Origin: Ferruginibacter paludis
GTDB taxonomy: Bacteria > Bacteroidota > Bacteroidia > Chitinophagales > Chitinophagaceae
DNA length: 64,000 nucleotides
Assembly (NCBI RefSeq): GCF_030409685.1
Contig: NZ_JAUFQJ010000001.1
Span: forward strand, 248,001 to 312,000
Direction of reading: 5' to 3'
Made by a program: the position numbers and the translations under genes. Below are positions 36,454 to 46,554 of the stretch, one piece after another. How positions within the stretch are numbered: position 1 is the stretch's first letter; each line of letters begins with the position of its first letter. The notes under the pieces are model-generated. The model saw only the letters and a program-made list of their open reading frames with translations, did not search any database and was not told the DNA's origin.

Positions 36454-39400
36454 ATGGAAAAAGTTGAAAAGCAAGTTGATTTCAAATCATTGTTTGAATC
36501 TGCACCGGGATTATTCCTCTTGCTGCTGCCAGATCTAACCATTGTGGCTGTAAGTGATGCCTATGCCGCTGCCACACTTACAAAACGGGAAAAAATAACC
36601 GGACGACATTTATTTGACGTATTTCCTGTTAACCCAGATCCTGCACTTGAAGATGCTGTTTCGAATATTACAGCAGCAATGCATTTTGTCGTTAAGAATA
36701 AAGCCTCGCATGCCATGCCTGTTCAGCGCTACGATATACGAAGACCTGATGGCACTTTTGAAGAAAAATACTGGAGCGCTGTTAATAAGCCTATCTTAAA
36801 TGCCAGCAACGAAGTGGCTTATATTATCCATCGGGTAGAGGACGTAACTCCGCTTATACAACTGCAAAAAGATCATATTAAAAAAGGTGAAGTAACCAAC
36901 GATCTGCAGAATCAATTGCTGGAAATGGCTTCTGCACTGATGATTGCCAATAAGGAACTTGCATTTCAAAATCTGCAAAAGGAAAAACGTGCGTCAGAGC
37001 TGGATGTAGCAAATAAAGAACTTACATTTCAAAACCAGGAAAAAGAAAAACGGGCATCCGAACTGGCGGTCGCTAATAAGGAATTGCTGTTTCAAAACGT
37101 CGAAAAAGAAAAACGGGCTTCAGAATTGCTTGTAGTAAACGAAGCGCTTGTTAAATCCGACGGAATTATTAAGCAATTTAACCAGGGATTGGAACAGAAC
37201 GTGGCCGAAGGAACATCTACACTGGAAAATTTACACAAAGATATTGCTGACTATAAATATGCACTTGACGCAGCAGATATAGTTGCTGTAACAGATCAAA
37301 AAGGAATTATACAATATGCCAATGAAAATTTTTGTAAAATTTCAAAGTATACAAAAGAAGAACTGATTGGCCAGGATCACCGCATTGTAAACTCCGGCTA
37401 TCATTCAAAAGATTTCATCCGTAATCTATGGGTAACTATTGCCAACGGAAAAATCTGGAAAGGAGAAATTAAAAATAAGGCAAAGGATGGTTCAATATAC
37501 TGGGTGTACACTACCATTGTACCTTTTTTGGATGAACAGGGTAAACCCTATAAATACCTGGCCATCCGGTCTGACATTACTGAGCAGAAACGGGCCACAT
37601 CGGAATTACAGCTCAATGAAATAAAATACCGTGATCTTTTTGAAAATTCACTGGCGGCGATTTGTACACTCGACATGTCGACACAAAAGCCGGTTGATGT
37701 AAATGCGACAGGAGCCCGGCTTTTTGGTTATCAATCTAAAGCGCATTTTATAAGAGATTTTAATTTGCAAACTCACTTTGCTGATCCGCAAGATGTTGAA
37801 AGTATTGCCCGGACAATTATCGAAAAAGGTGAAATAATAAACCGGGAAGCGAGGCTCAAAAAATTGGGTGGTACTGAATTCTGGGGAATCGCCTCTGCCA
37901 AAATGAATTTTGAAACCAGCATCGCCCAATCGGTAATGATAGATATTACTGAAAGGAAACTATCAATTGAAAAGCTAAAAGTAAGCGAAGAAAAATACCG
38001 GAGTTTTTTTGAAAACTCAGTTGTAGCCATGTTTACAGTCGATATGCACTCGTTGAGCATAATTGATGTAAACGAAATGGGTGTACGGCTTTTTGGTTAC
38101 CCTTCAAAGCAGGGTTTATTAAATGGTTACAATCCCAAACTCCATTTTGGACAGATTGAAAACAGGGCAAACAATATCCAAACGCTTAGGGAAAAGGGTG
38201 AGATCAATAACCTGGAGCAGGAATTTAAAAGACTCGATGGCAGCCGCTTTTGGGCAAAGCTGTTTGTGAAACTAAATGTAGACAAAAGCCTGGCACATTC
38301 AGTGATAATTGATACATCTCAGCAAAAAAAGGCTATCGTACAGCTGGCTGCCAGTGAGGAAAAATACAGAAATTTATTTCAAAACTCGCTGGTGTCAATG
38401 CATATCACAGATATGCTGAATTTTAAAGCTGCAGACGTAAACGATATGGCCGTAGAGGTTTTTGGGTACCAATCGAAAGCTGATTTTTTAGCAAATTACG
38501 CTTCAGTAAAGCATTTTGTAAAACCGGATGATTGGGGAAAAATATTAAGAGCACTTTCAACAAAAGGCAAGTTTAATACTGCTGTTCTTGAAATGAAAAA
38601 GGTAAACGGGCAGCATTTTTGGGCAGGTATGTTTGTAACATTGAATGCAGAAAAAACATACGCCCAAACTGTGGTGGTTGATATAACCCGGCAGATACAT
38701 TTCCAGGAAGAGCTGGAAGCCAAAGTGATAGAACGTACGCGGGAATTGACTGAATCGCTTGGCCGTGAAAAGGAATTGAATGAAATGAAATCACATTTTG
38801 TTTCCATGGCATCACATGAATTCCGCACGCCTTTATCAACCATTCTTTCCAGCTCTTCGTTACTGGAAATGTATACAGAATCTGACCAGCAGGAAAAGCG
38901 GATGGTGCACATCAACCGCATAAATGCCGCGGTAAAAAATCTTACCGACCTGTTAACCAATTTTCTTACTTTGGAAAGACTGGCAAAAGGATTTGTAGAA
39001 GCAGAGAATTCGCTTTTCAATCTGCCAGATTTTTTAGAAACGATAGTGGGTGACCTGGAAGGCATGACAGTTAAAAAAAATCAACGAATAAGTTATACTC
39101 ATTCCGGCGGAAAGATGGTGGAACAATCGAAGACAATATTGAAAAATGTATTTTTAAACCTCTTGTCCAATGCCAGCAAATATTCTGATGAGGGAAATGA
39201 AATAGAGCTTAAATCTATTGTTACCGGTGATCACATCACAGTCATCGTAAAAGATTATGGCATGGGTGTTCCCCTGGAAGATCAAAAAAAGTTGTTTACG
39301 GAATTTTTCAGGGCAGGCAATGCCGGCGAAATACCGGGTACCGGGCTGGGATTAAGCATCGTGAAAAAATATATTGATTTGCTCAACGGAAAAATCAGTT

Positions 39401-39459
39401 TTGAAAGCACGCCTGGAAAAGGCACAGAATTTACAATCGTGCTTCCATCCGTAAAATAG
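36454..39459 (+). CDS. Multi-PAS sensor histidine kinase
   Basis: A 1001-residue hybrid-free sensor kinase with no clear membrane segment. Residues 1-140 form a PAS domain; 164-226 is a coiled coil of three 21-residue units of the type VANKELxFQNxEKEKRASEL; four further PAS units start near 265, 391, 515 and 638 (YRDLFENS, YRSFFENS, YRNLFQNS mark the last three). The dimerisation/phosphoacceptor domain has His788 in SHEFRTPLS, and the ATPase domain has NLLSNASKYS, DYGMGVP and GTGLGLSIVKKY. Cytoplasmic sensing is likely; no response regulator is next to it. It stands 135 bases after ppsA. Confidence 0.93.
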   Translation: MEKVEKQVDFKSLFESAPGLFLLLLPDLTIVAVSDAYAAATLTKREKITGRHLFDVFPVNPDPALEDAVSNITAAMHFVVKNKASHAMPVQRYDIRRPDGTFEEKYWSAVNKPILNASNEVAYIIHRVEDVTPLIQLQKDHIKKGEVTNDLQNQLLEMASALMIANKELAFQNLQKEKRASELDVANKELTFQNQEKEKRASELAVANKELLFQNVEKEKRASELLVVNEALVKSDGIIKQFNQGLEQNVAEGTSTLENLHKDIADYKYALDAADIVAVTDQKGIIQYANENFCKISKYTKEELIGQDHRIVNSGYHSKDFIRNLWVTIANGKIWKGEIKNKAKDGSIYWVYTTIVPFLDEQGKPYKYLAIRSDITEQKRATSELQLNEIKYRDLFENSLAAICTLDMSTQKPVDVNATGARLFGYQSKAHFIRDFNLQTHFADPQDVESIARTIIEKGEIINREARLKKLGGTEFWGIASAKMNFETSIAQSVMIDITERKLSIEKLKVSEEKYRSFFENSVVAMFTVDMHSLSIIDVNEMGVRLFGYPSKQGLLNGYNPKLHFGQIENRANNIQTLREKGEINNLEQEFKRLDGSRFWAKLFVKLNVDKSLAHSVIIDTSQQKKAIVQLAASEEKYRNLFQNSLVSMHITDMLNFKAADVNDMAVEVFGYQSKADFLANYASVKHFVKPDDWGKILRALSTKGKFNTAVLEMKKVNGQHFWAGMFVTLNAEKTYAQTVVVDITRQIHFQEELEAKVIERTRELTESLGREKELNEMKSHFVSMASHEFRTPLSTILSSSSLLEMYTESDQQEKRMVHINRINAAVKNLTDLLTNFLTLERLAKGFVEAENSLFNLPDFLETIVGDLEGMTVKKNQRISYTHSGGKMVEQSKTILKNVFLNLLSNASKYSDEGNEIELKSIVTGDHITVIVKDYGMGVPLEDQKKLFTEFFRAGNAGEIPGTGLGLSIVKKYIDLLNGKISFESTPGKGTEFTIVLPSVK

Positions 39460-39770
39460 TCAATTCTTTTCTTTATAGCTCCAGACTGATGCTTCATTAT
39501 TTTTAGTGGGTGTACTTTTATTGCAATTATTTACCTGCTCGCAATCAGCCATTTTATTGACCATGGTTATTTTTTTTTAACACGGCTCCTTCTACTTTTG
39601 TTAGACGGTTTTCATAGGATATTAGACTAGAAACGGGGCTGGATTTCTATCCTGGCCTTCTTTTTTTTACCCTTTACATCTAAACTGAAAATTATCCGCA
39701 GTTCAGTTACAGATATTTATTCTGCTATTTCATTCGGCCTGCGCTCCTTTTATCTTTTAAATTGAACATC
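39460..39770. other. Intergenic region after kinase gene
   Basis: 311 bases between the histidine kinase and the DUF6629 gene. Holds the terminator-like hairpin at 39636-39668 and nothing else recognisable. Confidence 0.5.
39636..39668 (+). terminator. Imperfect hairpin with long T-run
   Basis: GGGCTGGAT and ATCCTGGCC pair at 7 of 9 positions around a TTCT loop and are followed by TTC and eight T. Plausible terminator of the upstream transcript, 176 bases past the kinase stop. Confidence 0.5.
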
Positions 39771-40460
39771 ATGTGTTTTTCTGCAAATGCAAGTTTTACT
39801 GCAGGCGTGGTATTAACTGCTATAGGAATTGCCACCATAAAAAAAGTGCAGCATCCGCGACAGCTTTTGTTTGCCAGTATTCCCTTTCTTTTCGGGATAC
39901 AGCAAATTATAGAAGGCTTTTTATGGATAACACTTCCCCGGCCAGGCAGCATTATCATTCAGACCGCACTTACCCACCTGTTTTTATTTTTTGCGCAAGT
40001 TGTTTGGCCTGTAATGGCACCGGTGTCCGTATTAATGCTGGAAAAAAGGGGAGCAGGCGGAAGAGGCCTACTGAAAATGCTGGTTGCAACAGGTGTTTGT
40101 GTTTCGTCTTTTCTGGCCTGGTGTTTATTGTTTAATCATGTTTCTGCACAAATTGACGGAGCTCATATCTCGTACCGGCAGAATTACCCTGATGCGCTAG
40201 GAGACGTTGGAGGTATACTGTATGTTATCGCGACAGTTGCTCCTTCTTTCTTTTCGCATCAGAAAAAAATGTGGCTGCTGGGTTCGTCAATTCTGTTCTC
40301 CTATATGATTTCACAGGTTTTCTATACTCATTATATCATCTCGGTGTGGTGCTTTTTTGCGGCCGTCATCAGCGTGTCTGTTTATTTTATAACAGATCAG
40401 GTTAAGCGGACTGCGATAGCCAATTCTGTTAACAGGTCCATCCTGATTACTCCGTCCTGA
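39771..40460 (+). CDS. DUF6629 family membrane protein
   Basis: Start chosen at MCFSANASFTAGVVL, the family's hallmark N-terminus (Met-Cys-Phe-Ser), rather than at the TTG nine bases upstream; 229 residues. About six to seven hydrophobic segments; QQIIEGFLWI after the second is also characteristic. Function of DUF6629 is unknown. It lies in the stress island, separated from the bactofilin-like gene by 164 bases. Confidence 0.82.
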   Translation: MCFSANASFTAGVVLTAIGIATIKKVQHPRQLLFASIPFLFGIQQIIEGFLWITLPRPGSIIIQTALTHLFLFFAQVVWPVMAPVSVLMLEKRGAGGRGLLKMLVATGVCVSSFLAWCLLFNHVSAQIDGAHISYRQNYPDALGDVGGILYVIATVAPSFFSHQKKMWLLGSSILFSYMISQVFYTHYIISVWCFFAAVISVSVYFITDQVKRTAIANSVNRSILITPS

Positions 40461-40517
40461 TAAACACAGGAGTGCCCTGCTTAAACAATTTAATACGGTA
40501 GATGCGCCCATAAAAAA

Positions 40518-40529
40518 TGACGATAATCA
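40518..40529. promoter_or_regulatory. FNR-like box (one mismatch) before bactofilin-like gene
   Basis: TGAC-GATA-ATCA matches TGAT-N4-ATCA at 7 of 8 defined positions and lies about 96 bases before the start at 40625. Confidence 0.35.
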
Positions 40530-40624
40530 CGGTTATTATTGACCCAGGACATTTAAAAAAATGGTAGAAAATAGTTTATTTATGGCTAAGTTTTAGGGAC
40601 ATATAAACGTTCAAATATTATTTT

Positions 40625-41806
40625 ATGAGACACATGTTTTTTTTCATTTTACTATGCTGCGGCTTTTTTACCGCAGCAGCTTTTAGAATTGAATTCGGAA
40701 ATAATACAACCATCAGCCAGCCCGTACACGATGACCTGTACATAGCAGGCGGCACTGTCACCATCAATGCGCCCATATACGGCGATTTAATTATCGCCGG
40801 CGGCACTATCATCATTAATGATACTGTTACAAATGATATTTTATTGGCGGGCGGTAACGTAACATTCAACGGGTTTGCAGGTGATGATATCCGCTGTGCA
40901 GGAGGTAATATACGCATAAGCAAAAATGTAACGGGCGATGTTGTGCTTGCCGGTGGAAGCGTTATAATTGACAGGGGTATAACAATCGGGGGGCTGCTCG
41001 CCACAGGAGGAAAAGCTGCGATGGACGGTAATGTAAATGGAGAATTAAGAGGTGCTTTCGGGGAACTGACCTTAAATGGAAATATCATGAAAGGGTTAAA
41101 TTGCACAGTTGATAAACTAACAATAAATGGTAATGTGGCGGGCAATGCTGTACTCGCTGCCCGGGATATTGTAATTGGCAATGCTGCCAATTTTAACGGG
41201 GATGTTCGTTACTGGAACAAGGCCGGCTCGCTTGATTTTAAACAATCGGTAAAGAATGGTAAGGCGACTTACGATCCATCACTGCGTATCCAAAACAGCG
41301 AATGGTATTACCTGGGTGCGGCTTCTGTACTGGGTTTGTTATGGTATCTTGGTATGGCATTGTTAATGATAATGATTGTGCAATACCTGTTTGCTGCCAC
41401 CATTAGAAAGGCTGCTGACACTATTTTCGCCAGCAGCATAAAATCCCTTGGGTATGGTTTTTTATTTTTTATAGCAACACCTGTTGCCGCTGTTATTGCT
41501 TTCCTTACCATCGTGGGTGTACCGGTTGGGCTGCTGTTGTTTTTTGTTTATATAACCCTGCTGCTGCTTGCAACAGTCATCATTTCAGTAGTTGGTGCCA
41601 ACTGGTTCAATAACCGCAATAATCATCAGTGGAGTTACTGGAGGTTGGTATTTGCAGCTTTTGGTCTCTTCATCATTTTAAAAATTGTACAGGCTGCTCC
41701 TTTTGTTGGATGGTTGTTAATTTTTGTAATGGCCTGTATCAGCTTCGGTGGTATTTTATTAAATCTAAACTGGAAGAGAAAACCGGCTGTTGCGTTGACC
41801 GACTAG
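40625..41806 (+). CDS. Exported bactofilin-like beta-repeat protein with membrane tail
   Basis: A 393-residue protein with a signal peptide (MRHMFFFILLCCGFFTAAAF). Residues 25-190 form a regular series of short hydrophobic-Gly units such as DDLYIAGGTVTI, GDLIIAGGTIII, DILLAGGNVTF, DDIRCAGGNIRI and GDVVLAGGSVII, the pattern of the bactofilin-type right-handed beta-helix. From about residue 225 three to four membrane helices follow (ASVLGLLWYLGMALLMIMIV and others). Bactofilins are normally cytosolic polymers; here the signal peptide places the beta-helix outside the cytoplasm, facing periplasm. Role unknown; perhaps a cell-envelope scaffold. Confidence 0.8.
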   Translation: MRHMFFFILLCCGFFTAAAFRIEFGNNTTISQPVHDDLYIAGGTVTINAPIYGDLIIAGGTIIINDTVTNDILLAGGNVTFNGFAGDDIRCAGGNIRISKNVTGDVVLAGGSVIIDRGITIGGLLATGGKAAMDGNVNGELRGAFGELTLNGNIMKGLNCTVDKLTINGNVAGNAVLAARDIVIGNAANFNGDVRYWNKAGSLDFKQSVKNGKATYDPSLRIQNSEWYYLGAASVLGLLWYLGMALLMIMIVQYLFAATIRKAADTIFASSIKSLGYGFLFFIATPVAAVIAFLTIVGVPVGLLLFFVYITLLLLATVIISVVGANWFNNRNNHQWSYWRLVFAAFGLFIILKIVQAAPFVGWLLIFVMACISFGGILLNLNWKRKPAVALTD

Positions 41807-41850
41807 TTTATTTGGCAAATGAATCTGCGCAAAAAAAGATTACTAACATT

Positions 41851-42990
41851 TCAGCGCACCGATTCATATCCTCCTGCAACGCCGTATTTGGACAATACAA
41901 TTTGCCAGAGCTGCATCTTTCTTGCCCTGAACCCACCTGCACTTGAAAGCAGGTAATATTCCCACATGCGGAAAAATGGGGAAGGATAATCTTTTTCTAT
42001 TTGGTGCCAGTTATTTTTAAAATTGTGATACCATGCCATTAATGTATCATCATAATATGTTCCAAAATTGTGCAGGTCTTCTGCAATAAAAAGTCCTTCT
42101 GTAGCAACTGAAAGCTGCGAAAGAGAAGGCAGCATGGCGTTTGGAAAAATATATTTATTCGTCCACCCATTAATTGACCGGACTGAATGATTGCTGCCTA
42201 TAGTGTGCAGCAAAAACAAGCCACCGTCAGTTAAACATCTGCAACAGGTTTCAAAAAAACTGCGGTAATTTTTATATCCCACATGTTCAAGCATTCCCAC
42301 ACTTACCACCCTGTCGTACTGACCTGTAGTGTTGCGATAGTCCATCATCCTGAATTCAACATTTAGGCCCCCGCATAGTTGCTGTCCCAGTTTCATTTGC
42401 TCTTTGGATACGGTGATGCCAACTACTTTTACTCCGTATTTTTCGGCCGCAAATTTTCCAAATGCACCCCATCCGCAGCCTATGTCAAGCACCCGCATGC
42501 CCGGTTTCAGGTATAGCTTTCGGCAAATTAAATCCAGTTTATTTTCCTGAGCCTGGCAAAGACAGCTGGCATTTTTCCAGTATCCGCAGCTATAATTCAT
42601 CCGGCTGTCAAGCATCGCCTGGAAGAGATCATTGCCCAGGTCGTAATGTTTTTGGCCATTGACAAAAGCCATTTTTTTTGTTTGCAGATTCAGCAGTCTT
42701 AATTTTGTTACCCGCCATAATTCCGGCCAATGCAGGGAGATTTTATTATCAAGATCTGCCTGCAATATTTTACAAATCAATTCATCCACACGTTCTGCAT
42801 CCCACCAGCCATCCATGTAAGATTCACCCATGCCGGTCTCGCCGTCAGCTAGTACTCTTTTGTAAAAACCATCATTGTGTACCTGTATATCCCACGGGTT
42901 GGGTCCGCCGATTTTTACGCCCGCTGTATCCAGTAGCCGGGTAACAAGCGTTTGGTATTTCGTTTGCGCAGATGGCAATGTGCGGTTCAT
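41851..42990 (-). CDS. cfa: Cyclopropane-fatty-acyl-phospholipid synthase
   Basis: A 379-residue SAM-dependent enzyme that adds a methylene group to unsaturated acyl chains of membrane lipids. Seen: an N-terminal lipid-binding part with GESYMDGWWD (57-64), HYDLGND at 115-121 for the bicarbonate/active site, MNYSCGYW, the SAM motif VLDIGCGWGAFG at 167-178, and GMLEHVG further on. Length matches the E. coli enzyme. Cfa is a classic stationary-phase/acid-stress function, in line with the island. Convergent with the bactofilin-like gene (44 bases between stops). Confidence 0.95.
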   Translation of the reverse strand: MNRTLPSAQTKYQTLVTRLLDTAGVKIGGPNPWDIQVHNDGFYKRVLADGETGMGESYMDGWWDAERVDELICKILQADLDNKISLHWPELWRVTKLRLLNLQTKKMAFVNGQKHYDLGNDLFQAMLDSRMNYSCGYWKNASCLCQAQENKLDLICRKLYLKPGMRVLDIGCGWGAFGKFAAEKYGVKVVGITVSKEQMKLGQQLCGGLNVEFRMMDYRNTTGQYDRVVSVGMLEHVGYKNYRSFFETCCRCLTDGGLFLLHTIGSNHSVRSINGWTNKYIFPNAMLPSLSQLSVATEGLFIAEDLHNFGTYYDDTLMAWYHNFKNNWHQIEKDYPSPFFRMWEYYLLSSAGGFRARKMQLWQIVLSKYGVAGGYESVR

Positions 42991-43114
42991 ATTTTTAGTA
43001 GCTATGATGGAGAGATAATAAATGTTTGCTGCTTTTAAAAAGAACAGGGCTGTAAATATTTTTCATGTAGATCTTACACAAATTAATTTTTGCATGTGCC
43101 TGTTTGTATGCAGC

Positions 43115-43144
43115 AACTGCCTTCATTTACGAAGGCAGTTTTTT
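43115..43144 (+). terminator. Strong terminator-like hairpin facing plus direction
   Basis: Perfect 10-bp stem AACTGCCTTC/GAAGGCAGTT with an ATTTAC loop, followed by TTTT (six T in a row with the stem end). The T-run is on the plus strand although both flanking genes (cfa and the BON gene) are on the minus strand; it sits between the BON stop and the cfa start. Confidence 0.6.
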
Positions 43145-43170
43145 AAAATACATTGGTATGCGCACGGCGA

Positions 43171-43848
43171 TTATATTTCGCTGTAAGCAGGTTCAGGCGC
43201 TTGTATTTTTAACTCACTTTCAACCACTGATACGCCAGGTGCCTGCCATGCGGCATTTTCAGCGTCTTCCTTTTCTGCAATGGATCTTACCGTTCCAACG
43301 AGTGTCACCTTTCTGCCACTTACCTGCGCCTGTATTTTGCCAGCATCAATATTGGCACTTCTTTGAAACGCATTCCTGATTTTTTGCTGAATCTCGTAAG
43401 GCTGTATTTTAGGATGCACCACAATTACATTGGTAACCGACCGCACGCCTGTTAAATGCTGTATGGCAGTCTTTGCATTGTCGCGTTCAAACTGCCATTC
43501 AACTTCTCCTTCCAGCCGCACATTGCCATCCTCTACTTTTATTTTTACCTTTTCTTCTTTTACTCCTGAATGCCACTTTAATGCATTCAGCACAGCTTCC
43601 GCAATTTCAGCATCTGTTTTCTTGCCTGCAGGAGAAACGCCTATCTGTATATCTTCGGCGATGGCTTTTACACCGGCCACTTTTTTTGCTGCGCTTTCTG
43701 CAGTTAATTTTTTAAAATAGGAATCAACCATTCCGGAGAGTGTAACAACGCCATTTTTTACAGCAACACCAATTTCAGCCGCGTTTAAAAATGGCTCCCA
43801 CTTCAGTTGCTCCATCACATCTTTTTGAATTTGACTATCGCTTTTCAT
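43171..43848 (-). CDS. Triple BON-domain protein
   Basis: A 225-residue protein with three BON domains, roughly residues 3-70, 78-147 and 150-218. Each shows the pattern helix, [18 protein letters not shown] strands, and a helix with [10 protein letters not shown]. No signal peptide is apparent, so it is probably cytoplasmic, unlike OsmY. BON domains bind phospholipid or peptidoglycan and are linked to osmotic and membrane stress. The start region faces a USP gene across 316 bases that contain an FNR-like box. Confidence 0.88.
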   Translation of the reverse strand: MKSDSQIQKDVMEQLKWEPFLNAAEIGVAVKNGVVTLSGMVDSYFKKLTAESAAKKVAGVKAIAEDIQIGVSPAGKKTDAEIAEAVLNALKWHSGVKEEKVKIKVEDGNVRLEGEVEWQFERDNAKTAIQHLTGVRSVTNVIVVHPKIQPYEIQQKIRNAFQRSANIDAGKIQAQVSGRKVTLVGTVRSIAEKEDAENAAWQAPGVSVVESELKIQAPEPAYSEI

Positions 43849-44164
43849 GTTCTTACTATTTTTTGGTTTAACAATATATTTGTGTGTTTACACTTCAAAG
43901 AAACAGCTGCTAAAGCTGGCGGACAATGAACATCGTCATCGTAAATATTGATTGTGATCATTCAGTTATAACAAAAGGGTATTGAAATGTATGCATGTTT
44001 TATGCTCGCCGGCAAATGTGTTTCGGGTAAGCTGGGTTGTTAACAAAACAGCCGCAGTTTTACTAACCTCAATCAGTGTTTCATCTACCCTGCGTCATTT
44101 GAAATGGCTGCCGCCGTAAATAATTTCATGGTGTTAATTAGTTTCTTTTAATAAAAAATGATTT
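43849..44164. other. Divergent regulatory region of BON and USP genes
   Basis: 316 bases without protein-like frames. It holds the FNR-like palindrome at 43948-43961. Confidence 0.5.
43948..43961. promoter_or_regulatory. FNR-like box TTGAT-N4-ATCAT
   Basis: The sequence TTGATTGTGATCAT has the exact core TGAT-N4-ATCA and matches the E. coli FNR consensus TTGAT-N4-ATCAA at 9 of 10 defined positions. It is 100 bases from the BON start and about 204 from the USP start. Confidence 0.55.
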
Positions 44165-44986
44165 ATGAAAAAGATAATCATAGCGTTTGAAGGAACTCAT
44201 TTTTCTGAAGGCGCTTTTGAATTTGCCCGCAGACTAAATGAGTTACAACCCGTGTTATTGACCGGTGTTTTTTTACCCCAAACCGAACTGGCCAATGTTT
44301 GGAGTTATGGTGATGCGCTTGGTGCACCGTTTACTCCCGTAATGGAAACGGAAGAAGCGGAAGTGGTAAAGCAGAATATTGCGCATTTTGAAAAACGCTG
44401 TATCGGTAATGGTATCGATTTTCGGGTACACAAAGATTTTTACGAACTGGCGCTACCGGAGTTAAAAAATGAAAGCCGCTTTGCTGACCTGGTAATTTTG
44501 GGAAGTGAAATATTTTACCAGGATACCGGGCTGCAGTTTTCCCGTCACTATTTAAAAGAAGCGTTGCAACACATGGAATGCCCGGTGTTACTGGTACCGG
44601 AACATTTTGAATTTCCGGAAAGTACCGTACTGGCCTACGATGGCAGCGAAGAAGCCCTGTTTGCTATTAAACAGTTTGCCTATATTTTTCCTGAACTGAC
44701 TGATCATGAGACACTGCTCGTATACGCCAGCCCGGATAGTGACGTTGATTTTCCGGATATAATTCAGATAGAGGAATTAGCCGCAAGGCATTTCAGCGAT
44801 CTTACCTTATATAAATTGAATGTGGATCCTAAAAAGCATTTTAGTTTCTGGATGGCAGAAAGGAAGTCATCAATTCTGGTAAGCGGATCTTATGGCGGCA
44901 CTGAGTTTTTGCAGCTGTTTAAAAAGAGTTTTGTACAGGATATTATTGCAACACATAAAGTACCTGTTTTTATCGCCCATAAATAG
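44165..44986 (+). CDS. Universal stress protein, two-domain
   Basis: A 273-residue protein of the same size and layout as the USP at 33081. The first UspA half starts MKKIIIAFEGTHFSEGAFEF and contains ADLVILGSE and CPVLLVPE; the second starts with STVLAYDGSEEALFAIKQF and ends VPVFIAHK. Both glycine-rich ATP loops are incomplete (GSYGGTEF remains in the second), so it may be of the non-ATP-binding type. First gene of a probable usp-htrA-hpf transcript (gaps 86 and 108 bases). Confidence 0.87.
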   Translation: MKKIIIAFEGTHFSEGAFEFARRLNELQPVLLTGVFLPQTELANVWSYGDALGAPFTPVMETEEAEVVKQNIAHFEKRCIGNGIDFRVHKDFYELALPELKNESRFADLVILGSEIFYQDTGLQFSRHYLKEALQHMECPVLLVPEHFEFPESTVLAYDGSEEALFAIKQFAYIFPELTDHETLLVYASPDSDVDFPDIIQIEELAARHFSDLTLYKLNVDPKKHFSFWMAERKSSILVSGSYGGTEFLQLFKKSFVQDIIATHKVPVFIAHK

Positions 44987-45072
44987 TGTTGGAATGCCGC
45001 CATAGCTGTGAATAAAAATTGTCCTTTAATCAAGAAACACCGCACCTGAATAAGTTCAATAAATCAGAATAA

Positions 45073-46554
45073 ATGAAAAAGTTGCTGCTAATATTGATGG
45101 CTGCCTGTTTGTTATTGGCAGGATGTCATGGACAGGCTAGGAAAAGTGCCGTGCTGAGTGGTAAAACAACCGTTACTACGTTTGAAGAAAAACAGCAGCA
45201 GGGCATTAAAAATGAGGGCCAGCTGTCATTCAATCCTTCTGTCCCGGGAGTATTTAATTTTAGGTATGCGGCTAAAAAGGCAACCCCGGGCGTTGTGCAC
45301 ATTAAATCTTCTGTGTCCGTAAAAGCGCAAAATAATATGCCCGATTTTTTTAAAGATTTTTTCGGGGATGAATTATGGCGGCGGTATTTTCGTCAGCAGG
45401 ATGATGTGGGCGTAAGGATGGGTAGTGCTTCAGGCGTAATTGTAAGTAACGACGGGTATATTGTTACCAACTACCATGTTGTTTCTGATGCAGACAGTAT
45501 TGAAGTGATATTGCACGATCAGCGTAGTTATAAGGCCGGTATAGTTGGTACTGATCCGGCCACAGATCTTGCTTTGTTGAAAATTGATGAACAAAAATTA
45601 GAGTTTATCGAATTTGGTAATTCAGATTCGGTTGAAGTAGGCGATTTGGTACTGGCTGTGGGCAATCCTTTTAATTTGGCTTCTACCGTAACGGCAGGGA
45701 TAGTAAGCGCCAAAGCAAGAAACATCAATATCATTTCTGACAAGTCAGCCATTGAATCATTTATACAAACAGATGCCGCGGTAAACCCCGGCAACAGCGG
45801 TGGTGCACTTGTAGACATTAATGGTAAGCTGATTGGAATTAACGCTGCCATTTCAACCCCAACGGGTGTTTATGCAGGCTACGCTTTTGCCATACCAGTT
45901 GAAATAGTAAAGAAAACCATTGATGATTTGTTAAGGTATGGAAAAGTAATGCGTGGCTACCTGGGTATTATTATAAGTGATATGAATGGTGCAAAAGCTA
46001 AAATGCTGGGCATAGCTAATACCACAGGCGTTATGGTAGACAGCATTCAGCAAACCAGCGCAGCAGCCAAGGCTGGTATTCTTCCTAAAGATGTAATTAC
46101 AAAGGTGGGGCTGCACGAAGTAGAAACAGCTACGCAACTTCGGGAAGTAATTGCAAGATACAAGCCCGGTGAAAAGCTGCAGTTGACATTGATAAGAAAC
46201 GGAAAAGAAAAAATGATAGAGGTAACGTTAATGCCAGAACAGTTACCATCCGAAACTGTAACTCCATCCACCGAGCTGTTGAAAAAATTGGGTGTCGGAA
46301 TAGCCAATCTTTCCGCTAAAGAAAAAGAAATGTTGCACCTGGCTGGTGGCGTAAAAATCACCACCATTAACGACGGAACAATTGGCCGCACAACCCAAAT
46401 GCAGGAAGGTTTTATTGTTACGAAAGTGAACAGAAAGCCGGTGAATAATACGGATGAATTTATCCGCTCTTTACAAGACAGTAAAGAAGGCGTTCTGCTG
46501 GAAGGCATTTATCCTGGTATTTCGGGCATATATTATTATGCCTTTGGATTGTGA
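45073..46554 (+). CDS. HtrA/DegP-like serine protease, lipoprotein
   Basis: A 493-residue envelope protease/chaperone. The signal peptide has a lipobox LLAGC (Cys18), so it is anchored in a membrane, unlike classical soluble DegP. The trypsin-like domain has His135 in TNYHVV, Asp165 in ATDLALLK and Ser242 in NPGNSGGALVD; the triad is complete. Two PDZ domains follow (about 290-380 and 400-490). HtrA proteins degrade misfolded periplasmic proteins under heat or redox stress. It lies between the USP and HPF-like genes in one direction. Confidence 0.93.
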   Translation: MKKLLLILMAACLLLAGCHGQARKSAVLSGKTTVTTFEEKQQQGIKNEGQLSFNPSVPGVFNFRYAAKKATPGVVHIKSSVSVKAQNNMPDFFKDFFGDELWRRYFRQQDDVGVRMGSASGVIVSNDGYIVTNYHVVSDADSIEVILHDQRSYKAGIVGTDPATDLALLKIDEQKLEFIEFGNSDSVEVGDLVLAVGNPFNLASTVTAGIVSAKARNINIISDKSAIESFIQTDAAVNPGNSGGALVDINGKLIGINAAISTPTGVYAGYAFAIPVEIVKKTIDDLLRYGKVMRGYLGIIISDMNGAKAKMLGIANTTGVMVDSIQQTSAAAKAGILPKDVITKVGLHEVETATQLREVIARYKPGEKLQLTLIRNGKEKMIEVTLMPEQLPSETVTPSTELLKKLGVGIANLSAKEKEMLHLAGGVKITTINDGTIGRTTQMQEGFIVTKVNRKPVNNTDEFIRSLQDSKEGVLLEGIYPGISGIYYYAFGL

